A stretch of DNA of 64,000 nt, from positions 496,001 to 560,000 of the forward strand of contig CAWIFL010000004.1 in the NCBI GenBank assembly GCA_963835535.1, in the 5' to 3' direction. The notes under the pieces were generated by a model, which saw nothing but the letters and a program-made list of their open reading frames with translations, ran no database searches and was not told the origin of the DNA. A program made the translations under genes and the position numbers. Source of the DNA: Fen-1245 sp963835535. Its GTDB lineage: Bacteria > Gemmatimonadota > Gemmatimonadetes > Gemmatimonadales > JACORV01. This document shows positions 24,775 through 33,102 of the stretch, in pieces; within the stretch, counting starts at the first letter, position 1, and every line of letters starts with the position of its first letter.

Positions 24775-25249
24775 GCGATCACCCGGCGCGACGATCCTCC
24801 GGCCCGGCGCGTCGAGACCGCGGGCCGGCCGCTGCCGGCGTGGAGGTCCGGATCGTGGACCTGAGTACCGGGGAGCTGCACGGCCGTGAGCGGTGGGAGA
24901 GCTCGCGGTGAAGGGGCCGAACGTGATGTCGGGCTGCATCCGGGGCGGCCACAACATCTCCCCGCCCGAAGTGGAAGACGTGGTGCGCGCGCATCCCGCG
25001 GTCGAGGAGGTCTGCGTGGTCGGGATCCCCCGCGAGATCCTCGGCGAGCAGGTCTGCGCGTGCGTGGTACCTGTCGAGGGCGCCATCCTCCGGGGCGAAG
25101 ACATCACGGAGTTCGCCCGCGAGCAGATGGCCGACTACAAGGTGCCCGATCTGGTGCGGTTCTGCGACGCCCTTCCCATGACGGCGAGCGGGAAGGTCAA
25201 GCGTCGCGAGTTGGCGCAGATCGTGGCACTCGAACACACAGCTACGTGA
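24775..25249 (+). pseudogene. Decayed acyl-CoA synthetase (AMP-binding) remnant
   Basis: Three frames together spell the C-terminal part of an AMP-dependent acyl-CoA ligase. First comes 'TRRDDPPARRVETAGRPLP' (about 24781-24837), then after a one-base shift 'GVEVRIVDLSTGELHGRE'. After another shift comes 'VGELAVKGPNVMSG', which jumps straight to 'GGHNISPPEVEDVVRAHP' and ends 'DALPMTASGKVKRRELAQI', the family's C-terminal Lys motif. The block normally found between 'NVMSGY' and 'GGENISP', with the GD and GRxKD motifs, is missing (about 60-70 residues). Two frameshifts plus an internal deletion and no N-terminal domain show a dead gene. The last 118 codons remain open, so a fragment could still be translated. 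Confidence 0.8.
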
Positions 25250-25257
25250 AGGAGTCC

Positions 25258-26862
25258 ATGACCTTTCCAACCCCGCGCCCGGCGAGCAAGCAACCGCCGG
25301 CGCATGCGCCCAATGCCGCGCTGCTGATCGATTTCGACAACGTGACGATGGGCATCCGCTCCGACCTCCAGGTCGAGCTGCGGAAGCTGATGGACTCGGA
25401 CATCATCCGGGGGAAAGTCGCCGTCCAGCGGGCGTATGCCGACTGGCGGCGCTATCCGCAGTACATCGTGCCGCTGTCGGAAGCCTCGATCGACCTCATC
25501 TTCGCGCCCGCGTTCGGCTCGAACAAGAAGAACGCCACCGATATCCGGCTGGCCATCGATGCGGTGGAGCTGGTCTTCACCCGCCCCGAGATCGGCACGA
25601 TCATCCTGCTCTCGGGCGACTCCGACTTCTCCTCCCTGGTGATCAAGCTGAAGGAGTACGGGAAGTACATCATCGGCGTGGGGATCCGCGAGTCGGCCTC
25701 CGACCTGCTGATCCAGAACTGCGACGAGTACTACTCGTACAACGAGCTGGCCGGGCTGGCCCGGGCGGGCGAGGACGAGGGCGTCCGGCGCGATCCGTGG
25801 GAGCTGGTGGTGGACGCCGTGCTGGAGATGAAGAAGCGCGGCGATGTGATGCGCTCCGACCGCCTCAAGCAGGTGATGCAGGAGATCGACTCGTCGTTCG
25901 ACGAGAAGAACGTCGGGATGAACCGGTTCTCCAAGTTCGTGGACGAGGCGAAGCGCAAAGGCCTGCTGACCGCGACGAAGCTGGAGAACGGGCAGTACGA
26001 GATCGATCTCGGCTCGTCCGCGCCGGGCGGTGCTCACGCGCTGCCGCCCATCCCGGGCGAGGCCGACGAGCGCCGCGGGCGCGAGCGTGCGGCGCACGAT
26101 CAGGGGAAGGCACCCGGCGAGTCGCGGGGACGCGGCCGCCGCGGCGGCCGGGGTCGCGGGGCCGCCACGGAGAGCGCCCATGCGCCCGCGGCGGTTGGCG
26201 GGAGCGCGACGCCCGATTTGTCGCTGGCGGAGGCGTTCGACCTGTTGAAGAAGGTGCTGCGCGAGATGGGCGCCCTCGCGCCCTCGGTCGTCGGCGAGGA
26301 CCCGGTGCGGGAGCGGATGGCCGAGGTGCATGGCAATGCCCAGGACCCGCTCTTTCACCGGCCGCGCTTCGGGCGCCTGCTGCGTCAGGCCCAGGACGCC
26401 GGCCTCGTGGATCTGTCGAAGAACGAGCGCGGGTTCGAGATGACGCTCCGGGCCGAGGCCGCGGCGCCGCCCGCCGCCGAGCCGCAGCCGGAGCGCGCCG
26501 GCGAGGAATCGCGGGGGCGTCGCGGCCGCCGCGGTGGACGTGGCCGGGGTGAACGGCGGGAGATGCTGCATGCCCCGGAGGAGACGGAGCCCGCCGAGGC
26601 GCCGCGGGAGACGGAGGAAGCGCCGCGGGTCGCGGCGGCTCCGCCCGCGCCGCACGTCGTCAAGCACGGGCTCCTGTTCCGCAGGAAGTCCGGCGGTCCC
26701 GCGATGCCGCCCGGCGGCGTGCCGCTGGTCGGCGTCGTGGAGATGGACGAGGCGGAGCCCCCGAAGGAGAAGCCCCGCCGGCGATCGCGCGCCACCGGCA
26801 CCCGCCGCGCTGGCGGCCGCGCGCGCGGTAAGAAGACCGAGGAGCCGTCCTCCGAGTCGTGA
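25258..26862 (+). CDS. NYN (LabA-like PIN) protein with two LOTUS domains and RGG tracts
   Basis: A 534-aa protein. The NYN nuclease-like domain (residues about 20-165) carries the acidic residues of 'LLIDFDNV', 'NKKNATDIRLAIDA' and 'LLSGDSDFSSLV'. It is followed by an OST-HTH/LOTUS-like winged helix (about 180-260, 'RDPWELVVDAVLEMKKRG ... MNRFSKFVDEAKRKGLL') and a second similar unit (about 320-405). Arg/Gly-rich tracts ('RGRGRRGGRGRGA', 'RGRRGRRGGRGRGERR') separate and follow these units, and the tail is basic. The combination suggests an RNA-binding, perhaps RNA-cutting, protein. GGAG lies six bases before the ATG. The stop overlaps the next gene (GTGA). Confidence 0.85.
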   Translation: MTFPTPRPASKQPPAHAPNAALLIDFDNVTMGIRSDLQVELRKLMDSDIIRGKVAVQRAYADWRRYPQYIVPLSEASIDLIFAPAFGSNKKNATDIRLAIDAVELVFTRPEIGTIILLSGDSDFSSLVIKLKEYGKYIIGVGIRESASDLLIQNCDEYYSYNELAGLARAGEDEGVRRDPWELVVDAVLEMKKRGDVMRSDRLKQVMQEIDSSFDEKNVGMNRFSKFVDEAKRKGLLTATKLENGQYEIDLGSSAPGGAHALPPIPGEADERRGRERAAHDQGKAPGESRGRGRRGGRGRGAATESAHAPAAVGGSATPDLSLAEAFDLLKKVLREMGALAPSVVGEDPVRERMAEVHGNAQDPLFHRPRFGRLLRQAQDAGLVDLSKNERGFEMTLRAEAAAPPAAEPQPERAGEESRGRRGRRGGRGRGERREMLHAPEETEPAEAPRETEEAPRVAAAPPAPHVVKHGLLFRRKSGGPAMPPGGVPLVGVVEMDEAEPPKEKPRRRSRATGTRRAGGRARGKKTEEPSSES

Positions 26863-27464
26863 CGCTGCGGCCGCTCCCGCTCCGCTTCTACGCGCGGGAC
26901 ACCGTCCAGGTCGCGAGAGGGCTGCTCGGGCGGCTGCTGGTCTCCACCATCGGGGGCCGGCGCTGCGTGGCGCGGATCGTGGAGACGGAGGCCTACGTCG
27001 GGCCGCACGATCCTGCCTGCCATGCGGCGGGGTGGCGGCGGACGCCGCGCAACGAGGTGCTGTACGGCGAGCCGGGGCTCGCCTACGTCTACTTCACGTA
27101 CGGGATGCACTGGTGCGTGAACGTCGTCACGGAGCGCGAGGGGTTCCCCGCCGCCGTCCTGCTCCGGGCGCTGGAGCCGCTGCAAGGCCTCGCGACGATG
27201 CGGCGCCGGCGCCGCACCGACACCCCGGAGCTGCTCGCCGCCGGACCGGCGCGGCTGACCCAGGCGCTCGGCATCGACAAGAGGCTCAACGGCCATCCGC
27301 TCTTCGAGCCGCCCCTGTGGATCGCCGCCGGGAGGCCGGTCGCCTCCCGGCGCATCGTGGTGGGGCCGCGCATCGGCATCCGGGTGGCCGCCGACTGGAA
27401 GCTCCGGTTCTACGTCCGCGACAATCCCTGCGTGAGCAGGCGGGTGGCAGGTGGTAGTCGGTAG
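26859..27464 (+). CDS. mpg: 3-methyladenine DNA glycosylase (AAG/MPG family)
   Basis: A 201-aa protein of the mammalian-type AAG family. It has the signature 'ARIVETEAYVGPHDPACHA' with the catalytic-type Glu, the Tyr-rich 'PGLAYVYFTYGMHWCVNVV', 'AVLLRALEPL' and the late 'GPARLTQALGID'. It removes alkylated or deaminated purines to start base-excision repair. The length fits the family. The GTG start overlaps the NYN gene stop by 4 nt, so the two are co-transcribed; no functional link is obvious. The last few codons run into a repeat-like tract before the terminator. Confidence 0.93.
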   Translation: MTLRPLPLRFYARDTVQVARGLLGRLLVSTIGGRRCVARIVETEAYVGPHDPACHAAGWRRTPRNEVLYGEPGLAYVYFTYGMHWCVNVVTEREGFPAAVLLRALEPLQGLATMRRRRRTDTPELLAAGPARLTQALGIDKRLNGHPLFEPPLWIAAGRPVASRRIVVGPRIGIRVAADWKLRFYVRDNPCVSRRVAGGSR

Positions 27465-27471
27465 GAGAAGC

Positions 27472-27499
27472 AGAAAGGCGGCCGCCGAGCCGCCTTTCT
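27472..27499. terminator. Bidirectional terminator
   Basis: An 11-bp stem AGAAAGGCGGC / GCCGCCTTTCT with a 6-nt loop lies between the converging glycosylase (+) and small barrel (-) genes. It is nested in a wider inverted repeat, GGCAGGTGG (27446-27454) and CCACCTGCC downstream. Confidence 0.75.
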
Positions 27500-27523
27500 A
27501 CGAACCTGCCACCTGCCAACGTT

Positions 27524-28180
27524 CTAGCGGTGCGAACCCAGGTCCTCCTCGCGCGCGCCGAGGAAGGCGTACCGCAACCCGACCTCGAACGACTGCGCGC
27601 TGTTCGGCAGCACGAAGTCCTTCCCCTGCGGGCTGAGCTGCGCCTGCCCGAAGAGGGCCAGCTTGCCGAAGCGGATCTGCACTCCCCCCATCACCAGCGC
27701 GAAGCCCCCCGACGAGTGCTGGTTCATGTAGTTCGTCGCCGTCGTGCACTGCGCGCTGCTCAGCGGCGTGCAGTTCACGGTCGTGTTGCTCAGCGTCTCG
27801 ATCTGGAACCCGCCCCCGATGTACGGCTGGATGTGGCCGCCCCACGGGAAGACGAGCAGCGCGATCTGGATCCGCTGCATCGCGTCGAAGCTCGCCTGCG
27901 CCGCCGTGCCGTTCAGCTGCGGGATGGCGTAGTTGTCCACGTCCTGCTTGAACGAGGTCGAGTAGGATACGTAGAGCGCGGCGCGCTGGGCCGTGATCAG
28001 CCACTCGCCGCCCGCCTGCGGGTGGCTCACGTTCCCGAGCGTGGGCAGCGAGTAGCGGATGACACCGCCCTTCGCGCCCCAGTACCACTGGTTCTGCCAC
28101 TCCTGGATCTGGGCCGCGAGCGGCGCGGCCGTGGCGAGTGCGAGAACCGCGGCAATGGCCAGCGAACGGTATCGAACCAT
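27524..28180 (-). CDS. Small outer-membrane beta-barrel protein
   Basis: A 218-aa protein with a signal peptide ('MVRYRSLAIAAVLALATAA', cleavage at PLAAQ) and an eight-strand-barrel-like body. The segments 'YWGAKGGVIRY', 'GGHIQPYIGGGFQIET', 'KLALFGQAQLSPQG' and the closing 'SFEVGLRYAFLG' are typical of OmpA/OmpW-size barrels. Two Cys in a loop ('NCTPLSSAQCTT') may form a disulfide. The ATG at 28180 gives the clean signal peptide. A GTG at 28213 would add 11 residues and would form a GTGA overlap with the M14 peptidase stop, so coupling is possible. It is the last gene of a six-gene operon. Confidence 0.7.
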   Translation of the reverse strand: MVRYRSLAIAAVLALATAAPLAAQIQEWQNQWYWGAKGGVIRYSLPTLGNVSHPQAGGEWLITAQRAALYVSYSTSFKQDVDNYAIPQLNGTAAQASFDAMQRIQIALLVFPWGGHIQPYIGGGFQIETLSNTTVNCTPLSSAQCTTATNYMNQHSSGGFALVMGGVQIRFGKLALFGQAQLSPQGKDFVLPNSAQSFEVGLRYAFLGAREEDLGSHR

Positions 28181-28209
28181 GTCTACCCCCGAGTCGCGGA
28201 TCACCCGGC

Positions 28210-30834
28210 TCACTGCGGCCGGGTCGGGGCGGACGCCGCCCCATACAGGATCGCGTTGGTCAGCAGCTTGAAGGTCGCGTTCGTCTGTCCGCGGTGCTGC
28301 GGCCGGAAGCCGAACAGGATCGCGCGCCCGCGTCCCTCTGCCACCGGCGCCTCCAGCAGCGCCGGGTGTCCCTCAAGCGCCTCGACCCCTTCCACATAGC
28401 CCGAGAGGAGCGGGTTCCTGTCGCGCGGATACGCGACGATCACACGGTCCCCGGGAGCGGCGTTCAGGATCGGCGTCGAGATGAAGTAGACGGCCGTCAC
28501 GGAATCCATCCCCGACGCGACGGGGTGACCGCGATCGACCTCGGCCTCGAAAATAGACCCCGGTGCCGAAAAACGCGAGAGATCAGCAGGTTGCGCACCC
28601 CGGTGCGCCGCTCCGGCGACGCTCCCGGGCACGCCCAGATCCTCTATGGCGTAGGCCGAGGCCTCGCCCAGCGCTATGAGCGTCCCGCCCGAGTCGAGGA
28701 AGGCGCGAAGGGCGGCGGCGCCCTCCTTCCCGAGGCCGCCGGTGTACTGGGGCGGGGCCGACCCGGGGCGCCGCCCGTCGCGGATGGCCGCGGCCGGCTC
28801 GGAGGGGAGGAGCACGACGTCGAAACGGGAGGCGAGAGCGCCCGCGCGGACCGCGCTGTCGGTCACCGTGGTGTAGGGCACGCCCAGCCGCTCCAGCACC
28901 CAGCGCGTCCACCCCTCGTCCATGTTCGCGTTCCACGAGCGGTACAGGGCGACGCGAGGCTGGTGCGTGACGGTCGGGGCGCCGGGCCAGGCGGCGAGCC
29001 GCGGGACGGCGACGCCGTCGAAGCCGAGCGCGCGGGCTGCCGTGTCGAGGACGGCGCGCGCGTTCCTACCCCGGACCGCCAGGGTGCCGGTCGGCCAGCT
29101 GCGGCCTCCCGCTTCGAATGGGGCCGGAGCGATCGCGACGGAGGCCCCGGCCGCGAGCGCGCGCCAGACGGCCGTCGCCTCGCCGTTCGACCGGTTCGCG
29201 AGCAGCACGACGGCGCCGGCGCCGGTGATGTGCCCGGGCGCCACCGCCACCGAATCCACGGGCTCGAGGTCGCCGGCGACCGGCGCGCCGAGCGAATCCA
29301 CCGTCACGCCCATCTGCAGGGGCAGCGTCCAGCCCGTCACGTCGTACGGGGGGAGCGCCGGGCCGCCGGGGTACGCGGACCGCGCGGGATAGACCTGCCG
29401 CTCGACCAGGTCCTTCACGTGCGCGCGGAACGGCTGCGCCAGCGGGATGACCAGGGTGCCGGCCGGGTAGTCGCGGCCCCCGGAGGCGAACGGCGAGCGG
29501 GCGCGCCGGATCTCCACGCCGCCGGCGATCAGCAGGTTGGCGAACTGGGCGCGGGCGCCCGCGTCGCGCTGTGCGGGCGCTATCGCGTACGCCGCCGGCT
29601 GCTGCGTGCGTCCGGCCTCGACGGCCCGGCGTCCCAGCCTCACGAACCGCGACACGAACGCCGCATGCTCGCGGGCGGCGAACCGGACCAGCGCCTCGGA
29701 GGTCGTCAGCTCGTAGTCCACGATGTCCCGCAGCCGCCACCACCCGCCCGGCCACGGCGACGGATAATTCACGCCCCGTTCCGGCTGCCGCAGCGCGCTC
29801 GGCGCGAGCCGGACGGGCGAGGCGATGCGCGCGCTGGCCGCCTCCGTCAGGATCCCGATCATGTTGTGGCGCGCCGGCACGGTGCGATTGCCGCCGTGCC
29901 ACCACAGATCGAAGTCGATCTGGTGCGCCACGCCGGTGTAGCCGCTGTCCGCCAGCGCCCCCGCCATGACGGCGCCCACCTCGTTGATGCCGGAGACGAG
30001 CATCCCGTCGAGGTTGGGGTTCACCGGGTCGGCGAACGGCGGGACGAACATCCGCGCGCCGTTGCCGCCCATCTGGTGGATGTCGTACACGACCTCGGGG
30101 AACCAGTCGTGGTAGAGGACCCGCGTCAGGTACCGGGTCTCCGGCTGGGTGAGCATGTACCAGTCGCGATTGTCGTCGTGCCCGACGTACGGGTGGAAGA
30201 GCCACGGCGGCGACGAGCCGTCGTAGGGCGTCCCGCGGGTTCGCCGGTACCAGTCGGTGACGATGTCGATGCCGTCGGGATTGGCGGAGGGGACGAGCAG
30301 CACGACGACGTGCCTGAGGAGCGCGGCTTCGGCGGTGTCCGAGACGAGCTGCCAGGCCAGTTCCATCGCCATCTGGCTCGCCGCGATCTCCGTCGAGTGG
30401 ATCGAGCAGGAGATCAGCACCACGGCAGGCTGCGACCCGGCGAGGGCGCGTTCCGCGGCCGGCTCGAGCGTGCGGGGGTCGGCCAGCCGCCGCTGCGCCG
30501 CCATCAGCTCGGTGCGCCGCGCCAGGTTCGCCGAATCCGTGATCGTGACGAGCAGGTACGGGCGGCCCTGTGTCGTGAAGCCGAGCGTGTCCACCCGGAC
30601 CCGCGGCGAGGCCGCCGCCAGCCGCGCGAAGTACCCGCCGATCTGTCCCCAGTCGGCGAGCACGGAGTCGGCCCCGACCCGGAACCCCAGCACCGATTCG
30701 GGCGTCGGGACCTGCGCGACGAGGGAACCGGGGAGCAAAAGCAGAAGCAGCGCCCCGCGCACGCTCCAGCCCGCCCTGCGCCCTGCATTCTCGCGTCTGG
30801 TAACCACTGGGCAACTTGCCGTCTGGGAACTCAT
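28210..30834 (-). CDS. Exported M14-type zinc carboxypeptidase
   Basis: An 874-aa protein. The first nine codons are encoded by a dispersed repeat and precede a signal peptide ('SVRGALLLLLLPGSLVAQ'). The M14 metallopeptidase domain covers about residues 50-380, with the zinc pair in 'SIHSTEIAASQMA', a third ligand plausibly the His of 'VVYDIHQMGGNG', and 'LLVPSANPDGID'. The remaining 490 residues include a beta-rich part and a C-terminal glutamine-amidotransferase-like fold ('RFDVVLLPSEP ... LRAFLDSGGTLIALGEAS'), an arrangement known in large M14 proteins of Gemmatimonadota and Bacteroidota. It probably trims peptides outside the cytoplasm. The ATG overlaps the kbl stop. Confidence 0.88.
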   Translation of the reverse strand: MSSQTASCPVVTRRENAGRRAGWSVRGALLLLLLPGSLVAQVPTPESVLGFRVGADSVLADWGQIGGYFARLAAASPRVRVDTLGFTTQGRPYLLVTITDSANLARRTELMAAQRRLADPRTLEPAAERALAGSQPAVVLISCSIHSTEIAASQMAMELAWQLVSDTAEAALLRHVVVLLVPSANPDGIDIVTDWYRRTRGTPYDGSSPPWLFHPYVGHDDNRDWYMLTQPETRYLTRVLYHDWFPEVVYDIHQMGGNGARMFVPPFADPVNPNLDGMLVSGINEVGAVMAGALADSGYTGVAHQIDFDLWWHGGNRTVPARHNMIGILTEAASARIASPVRLAPSALRQPERGVNYPSPWPGGWWRLRDIVDYELTTSEALVRFAAREHAAFVSRFVRLGRRAVEAGRTQQPAAYAIAPAQRDAGARAQFANLLIAGGVEIRRARSPFASGGRDYPAGTLVIPLAQPFRAHVKDLVERQVYPARSAYPGGPALPPYDVTGWTLPLQMGVTVDSLGAPVAGDLEPVDSVAVAPGHITGAGAVVLLANRSNGEATAVWRALAAGASVAIAPAPFEAGGRSWPTGTLAVRGRNARAVLDTAARALGFDGVAVPRLAAWPGAPTVTHQPRVALYRSWNANMDEGWTRWVLERLGVPYTTVTDSAVRAGALASRFDVVLLPSEPAAAIRDGRRPGSAPPQYTGGLGKEGAAALRAFLDSGGTLIALGEASAYAIEDLGVPGSVAGAAHRGAQPADLSRFSAPGSIFEAEVDRGHPVASGMDSVTAVYFISTPILNAAPGDRVIVAYPRDRNPLLSGYVEGVEALEGHPALLEAPVAEGRGRAILFGFRPQHRGQTNATFKLLTNAILYGAASAPTRPQ

Positions 30835-30840
30835 CTGAGT
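30800..30840. repeat. Dispersed repeat, copy C, across a gene junction
   Basis: GTAACCACTGGGCAACTTGCC continuing through GTCTGGGAACTCATCTGAGT covers the end of kbl and the first codons of the peptidase. Read on the sense (-) strand it matches the sequence just after the GH31 gene stop almost base for base. Confidence 0.7.
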
Positions 30841-32036
30841 ACTCCCACTTTCTGTCCTGCCTTCTTGAAGGCAGCAACCGCCATCTCGAGATGTTCCCGC
30901 GTGTGCGAAGCGGAGACCTGGCATCGGACGCGAGCCTGGCCCTGCGGCACGACCGGGTAGCCGAAGCCCGTCACGAACACGCCCTCCGCCAGCAGTGCGT
31001 CGCTCATCTGGATCGCGAGCGCCGTCTCGCCGAGGATGACGGGGACGATCGGCGTTTCCCCCTCCAGCGGCTTGAAGCCGGCCTCCTTGAGGGCGGCGCG
31101 GAACCAGCGGGCGTTCTCGTGCAGACGCGCGACGCGCTCCGGGTGTGCCGCGAGGACGCGGACCGCGGCGAGCGCGCTGGCTGCCACGGTCGGCGGCAGG
31201 GCGTTGGAGAAGAGCTGCGGGCGCGAGCGCTGGGTGAGGTAGTCGCACAGCGCGTGGTTCGAGGCGGTGAAGCCGCCGGCCGCGCCGCCGAGCGCCTTGC
31301 CGAGGGTGCTGGTGATGATGTCCACCGCGCCCACGACCCCGGCGTGCTCGTGGGTGCCGCGCCCGGTCTTCCCCATGACGCCGGTGGCGTGCGAGTCGTC
31401 CACCGCGACCACGGCGTCGTAGCGCTTCGCCAGCTCGCAGATGTCGGCGAGCCGGGCGATGTCGCCCTCCATCGAGAAGACGCCGTCGGTGAAGATGAGC
31501 CGCGTCCGCGCGGCGGCCGCCGACGCCAGCTTCTCCCGCAGGTCCGCCATGTCGGAGTGCCGGTAAACCAGCGACTGGACCTTGCCGATCTGCCGTGCCA
31601 TGCGCACCGAATCGATGATGGAGGCGTGGTTCAGCTGGTCCGAGATGACGACATCCTGCTCCCCGAGGATGGTGGGGCAGAGCCCTTCGTTGGCGTTCCA
31701 GCAGGAGACGTAGGTCAGCGCCTCCTCGGTCCCGACCAGCGCCGCCAGCGCGCGCTCGAGCTCGCGATGCACGGTGAACGTCCCGCAGATGAAGCGCACG
31801 GATGCGGTGCCCGCGCCGTACTTGTCCAGGGCATCCTTGCCCGCGGCGATCAGGTCCGGATGGTCGCACAGCCCGAGGTAGTTGTTGGACGACAGGATCA
31901 CGACGTCGCCCCGGCCCTCCATCACCGTCCGCGCGCCCTGCGGGGCGTCGAGGTAGTTGAGTCGCTTGTAGACGCCGGTCTTCCGGAACTCGTCCAGCTC
32001 CGCCTGGAGGCGGGCGGTCAAGGTCGGCGCGGTCAT
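30831..32036 (-). CDS. kbl: 2-amino-3-ketobutyrate CoA ligase
   Basis: A 401-aa PLP enzyme of the alpha-oxoamine synthase family. It splits 2-amino-3-ketobutyrate with CoA into glycine and acetyl-CoA. Visible features are 'LSSNNYLGLCDHPDLIAAG', 'GAGTASVRFICGTFTVH', the cofactor-binding 'VDDSHATGVMGKTGRG' and the Schiff-base Lys in 'IITSTLGKALGGAAGGF'. The length matches the E. coli enzyme (about 398 aa). It overlaps tdh upstream and the peptidase downstream by 4 nt each. The final residues 'KVGVLR' lie within or next to a dispersed repeat, so the extreme C-terminus may differ from relatives. Confidence 0.95.
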   Translation of the reverse strand: MTAPTLTARLQAELDEFRKTGVYKRLNYLDAPQGARTVMEGRGDVVILSSNNYLGLCDHPDLIAAGKDALDKYGAGTASVRFICGTFTVHRELERALAALVGTEEALTYVSCWNANEGLCPTILGEQDVVISDQLNHASIIDSVRMARQIGKVQSLVYRHSDMADLREKLASAAAARTRLIFTDGVFSMEGDIARLADICELAKRYDAVVAVDDSHATGVMGKTGRGTHEHAGVVGAVDIITSTLGKALGGAAGGFTASNHALCDYLTQRSRPQLFSNALPPTVAASALAAVRVLAAHPERVARLHENARWFRAALKEAGFKPLEGETPIVPVILGETALAIQMSDALLAEGVFVTGFGYPVVPQGQARVRCQVSASHTREHLEMAVAAFKKAGQKVGVLR

Positions 32037-33076
32037 GAGCCTCGCTTTCCGATGTCCAGGATGACCTTGCCGGCGTCGCCGCACCGGATGGCGGAGATCG
32101 CTTCGTCGATCTGCTCGAGCGGGAAGCGGTGGGTGATCACCGGCCGCGGGTCGAACTGGCCGGAGCGCAGGAACCGCTGCATCAGGTGCCAGGTCTCGTA
32201 CATCCGGCGCCCGATGACCCCGTAGATCGTGATCCCCTTGAAGACGATCTCGTTGGCGAAGTCGATCGGGACGTTGCCGTCGGGGATGCCCAGGAGGTGC
32301 ATGCGGCCCCCGGGCCGCACCAGCTTGAAGCCCGAGTGCAGGGCGCTCGGCGCTCCCGACATCTCGCACACCAGGTCGGCGCCGTCCCCCTTCGACAGCT
32401 CGCGCACCGCCGCGTCCACGTCGTCGGTCTTCGGGTTGAGGGCGCGCGTGGCGCCCATCTTCCGCGCCAGCTCGAGGCGCTTCGCGTTGACGTCCACCGC
32501 GATCACCGCCGCGGCGCCCGCGGCCTTCGCGATCCCGACGGCGAAGCAGCCGATCGGCCCGCAGCCGAGGATCAGCACGACGCTGCCGGAGACGTCGGTG
32601 CTGAGCACCGTGTGGAAGGCGTTCCCCATCGGGTCCATGATCGCCCCGATCTCCGCGGGGATGCCGTCCAGCCGCATGACGTTGCCGGCCGGCATCGCGT
32701 GATACTCGGCGAAGGCGCCGTTCCGGTCCACGCCGATGATGGAGGTGCGCTGGCAGACGTGCCCGTTGCCGGTGCGGCACTGCAGGCAGTGGCCGCAGAT
32801 GATGTGGCCTTCGGCGGTGACCAGCTCGCCGGCCTTGAAGTCCTCGTGCACCTCGCTGCCGACCTCCACGATCTCGCCGGCGAACTCGTGGCCCAGCGTC
32901 ACGGGCGGCTTCACGCGCCCCTCGGCCCACGGATTCCAGTCCGCGATGTGCAGGTCGGTGCCGCAGACGCCCGCGTGGTGCACGCGGATCAGGACGTCGG
33001 ACGGCCCGCAGACGGGCTTCGGGACGTCGCGCACGACGAGCCCCGGCCCAGGCGCCGCCTTGACGATCGCTTTCAT
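32033..33076 (-). CDS. tdh: L-threonine 3-dehydrogenase
   Basis: A 347-aa zinc-dependent medium-chain dehydrogenase that oxidises L-threonine to 2-amino-3-ketobutyrate with NAD+. The catalytic zinc ligands are Cys and His of 'HHAGVCGTDLHI' and 'TLGHEFAGEI'. The structural zinc site is 'CGHCLQCRTGNGHVC', and the Rossmann motif is 'ILGCGPIGCFAVGIAK'. It is directly followed by kbl with an ATGA overlap, giving the complete threonine-to-glycine plus acetyl-CoA route. Confidence 0.95.
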   Translation of the reverse strand: MKAIVKAAPGPGLVVRDVPKPVCGPSDVLIRVHHAGVCGTDLHIADWNPWAEGRVKPPVTLGHEFAGEIVEVGSEVHEDFKAGELVTAEGHIICGHCLQCRTGNGHVCQRTSIIGVDRNGAFAEYHAMPAGNVMRLDGIPAEIGAIMDPMGNAFHTVLSTDVSGSVVLILGCGPIGCFAVGIAKAAGAAAVIAVDVNAKRLELARKMGATRALNPKTDDVDAAVRELSKGDGADLVCEMSGAPSALHSGFKLVRPGGRMHLLGIPDGNVPIDFANEIVFKGITIYGVIGRRMYETWHLMQRFLRSGQFDPRPVITHRFPLEQIDEAISAIRCGDAGKVILDIGKRGS

Positions 33077-33102
33077 GGTCCCTCGGAGTGGATGTGGTGC
33101 GG

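Noticed and set aside
24512..24889. 125-codon + strand frame across the repeat and ligase remnant
   Set aside because: It crosses the inverted repeat and continues into the wrong frame of the fossil ligase; composition is shadow-like.
28138..30960. 940-codon open frame opposite the M14 peptidase
   Set aside because: Low-complexity Arg/Gly/Val content and no domains; the peptidase reads on the other strand with clear motifs.
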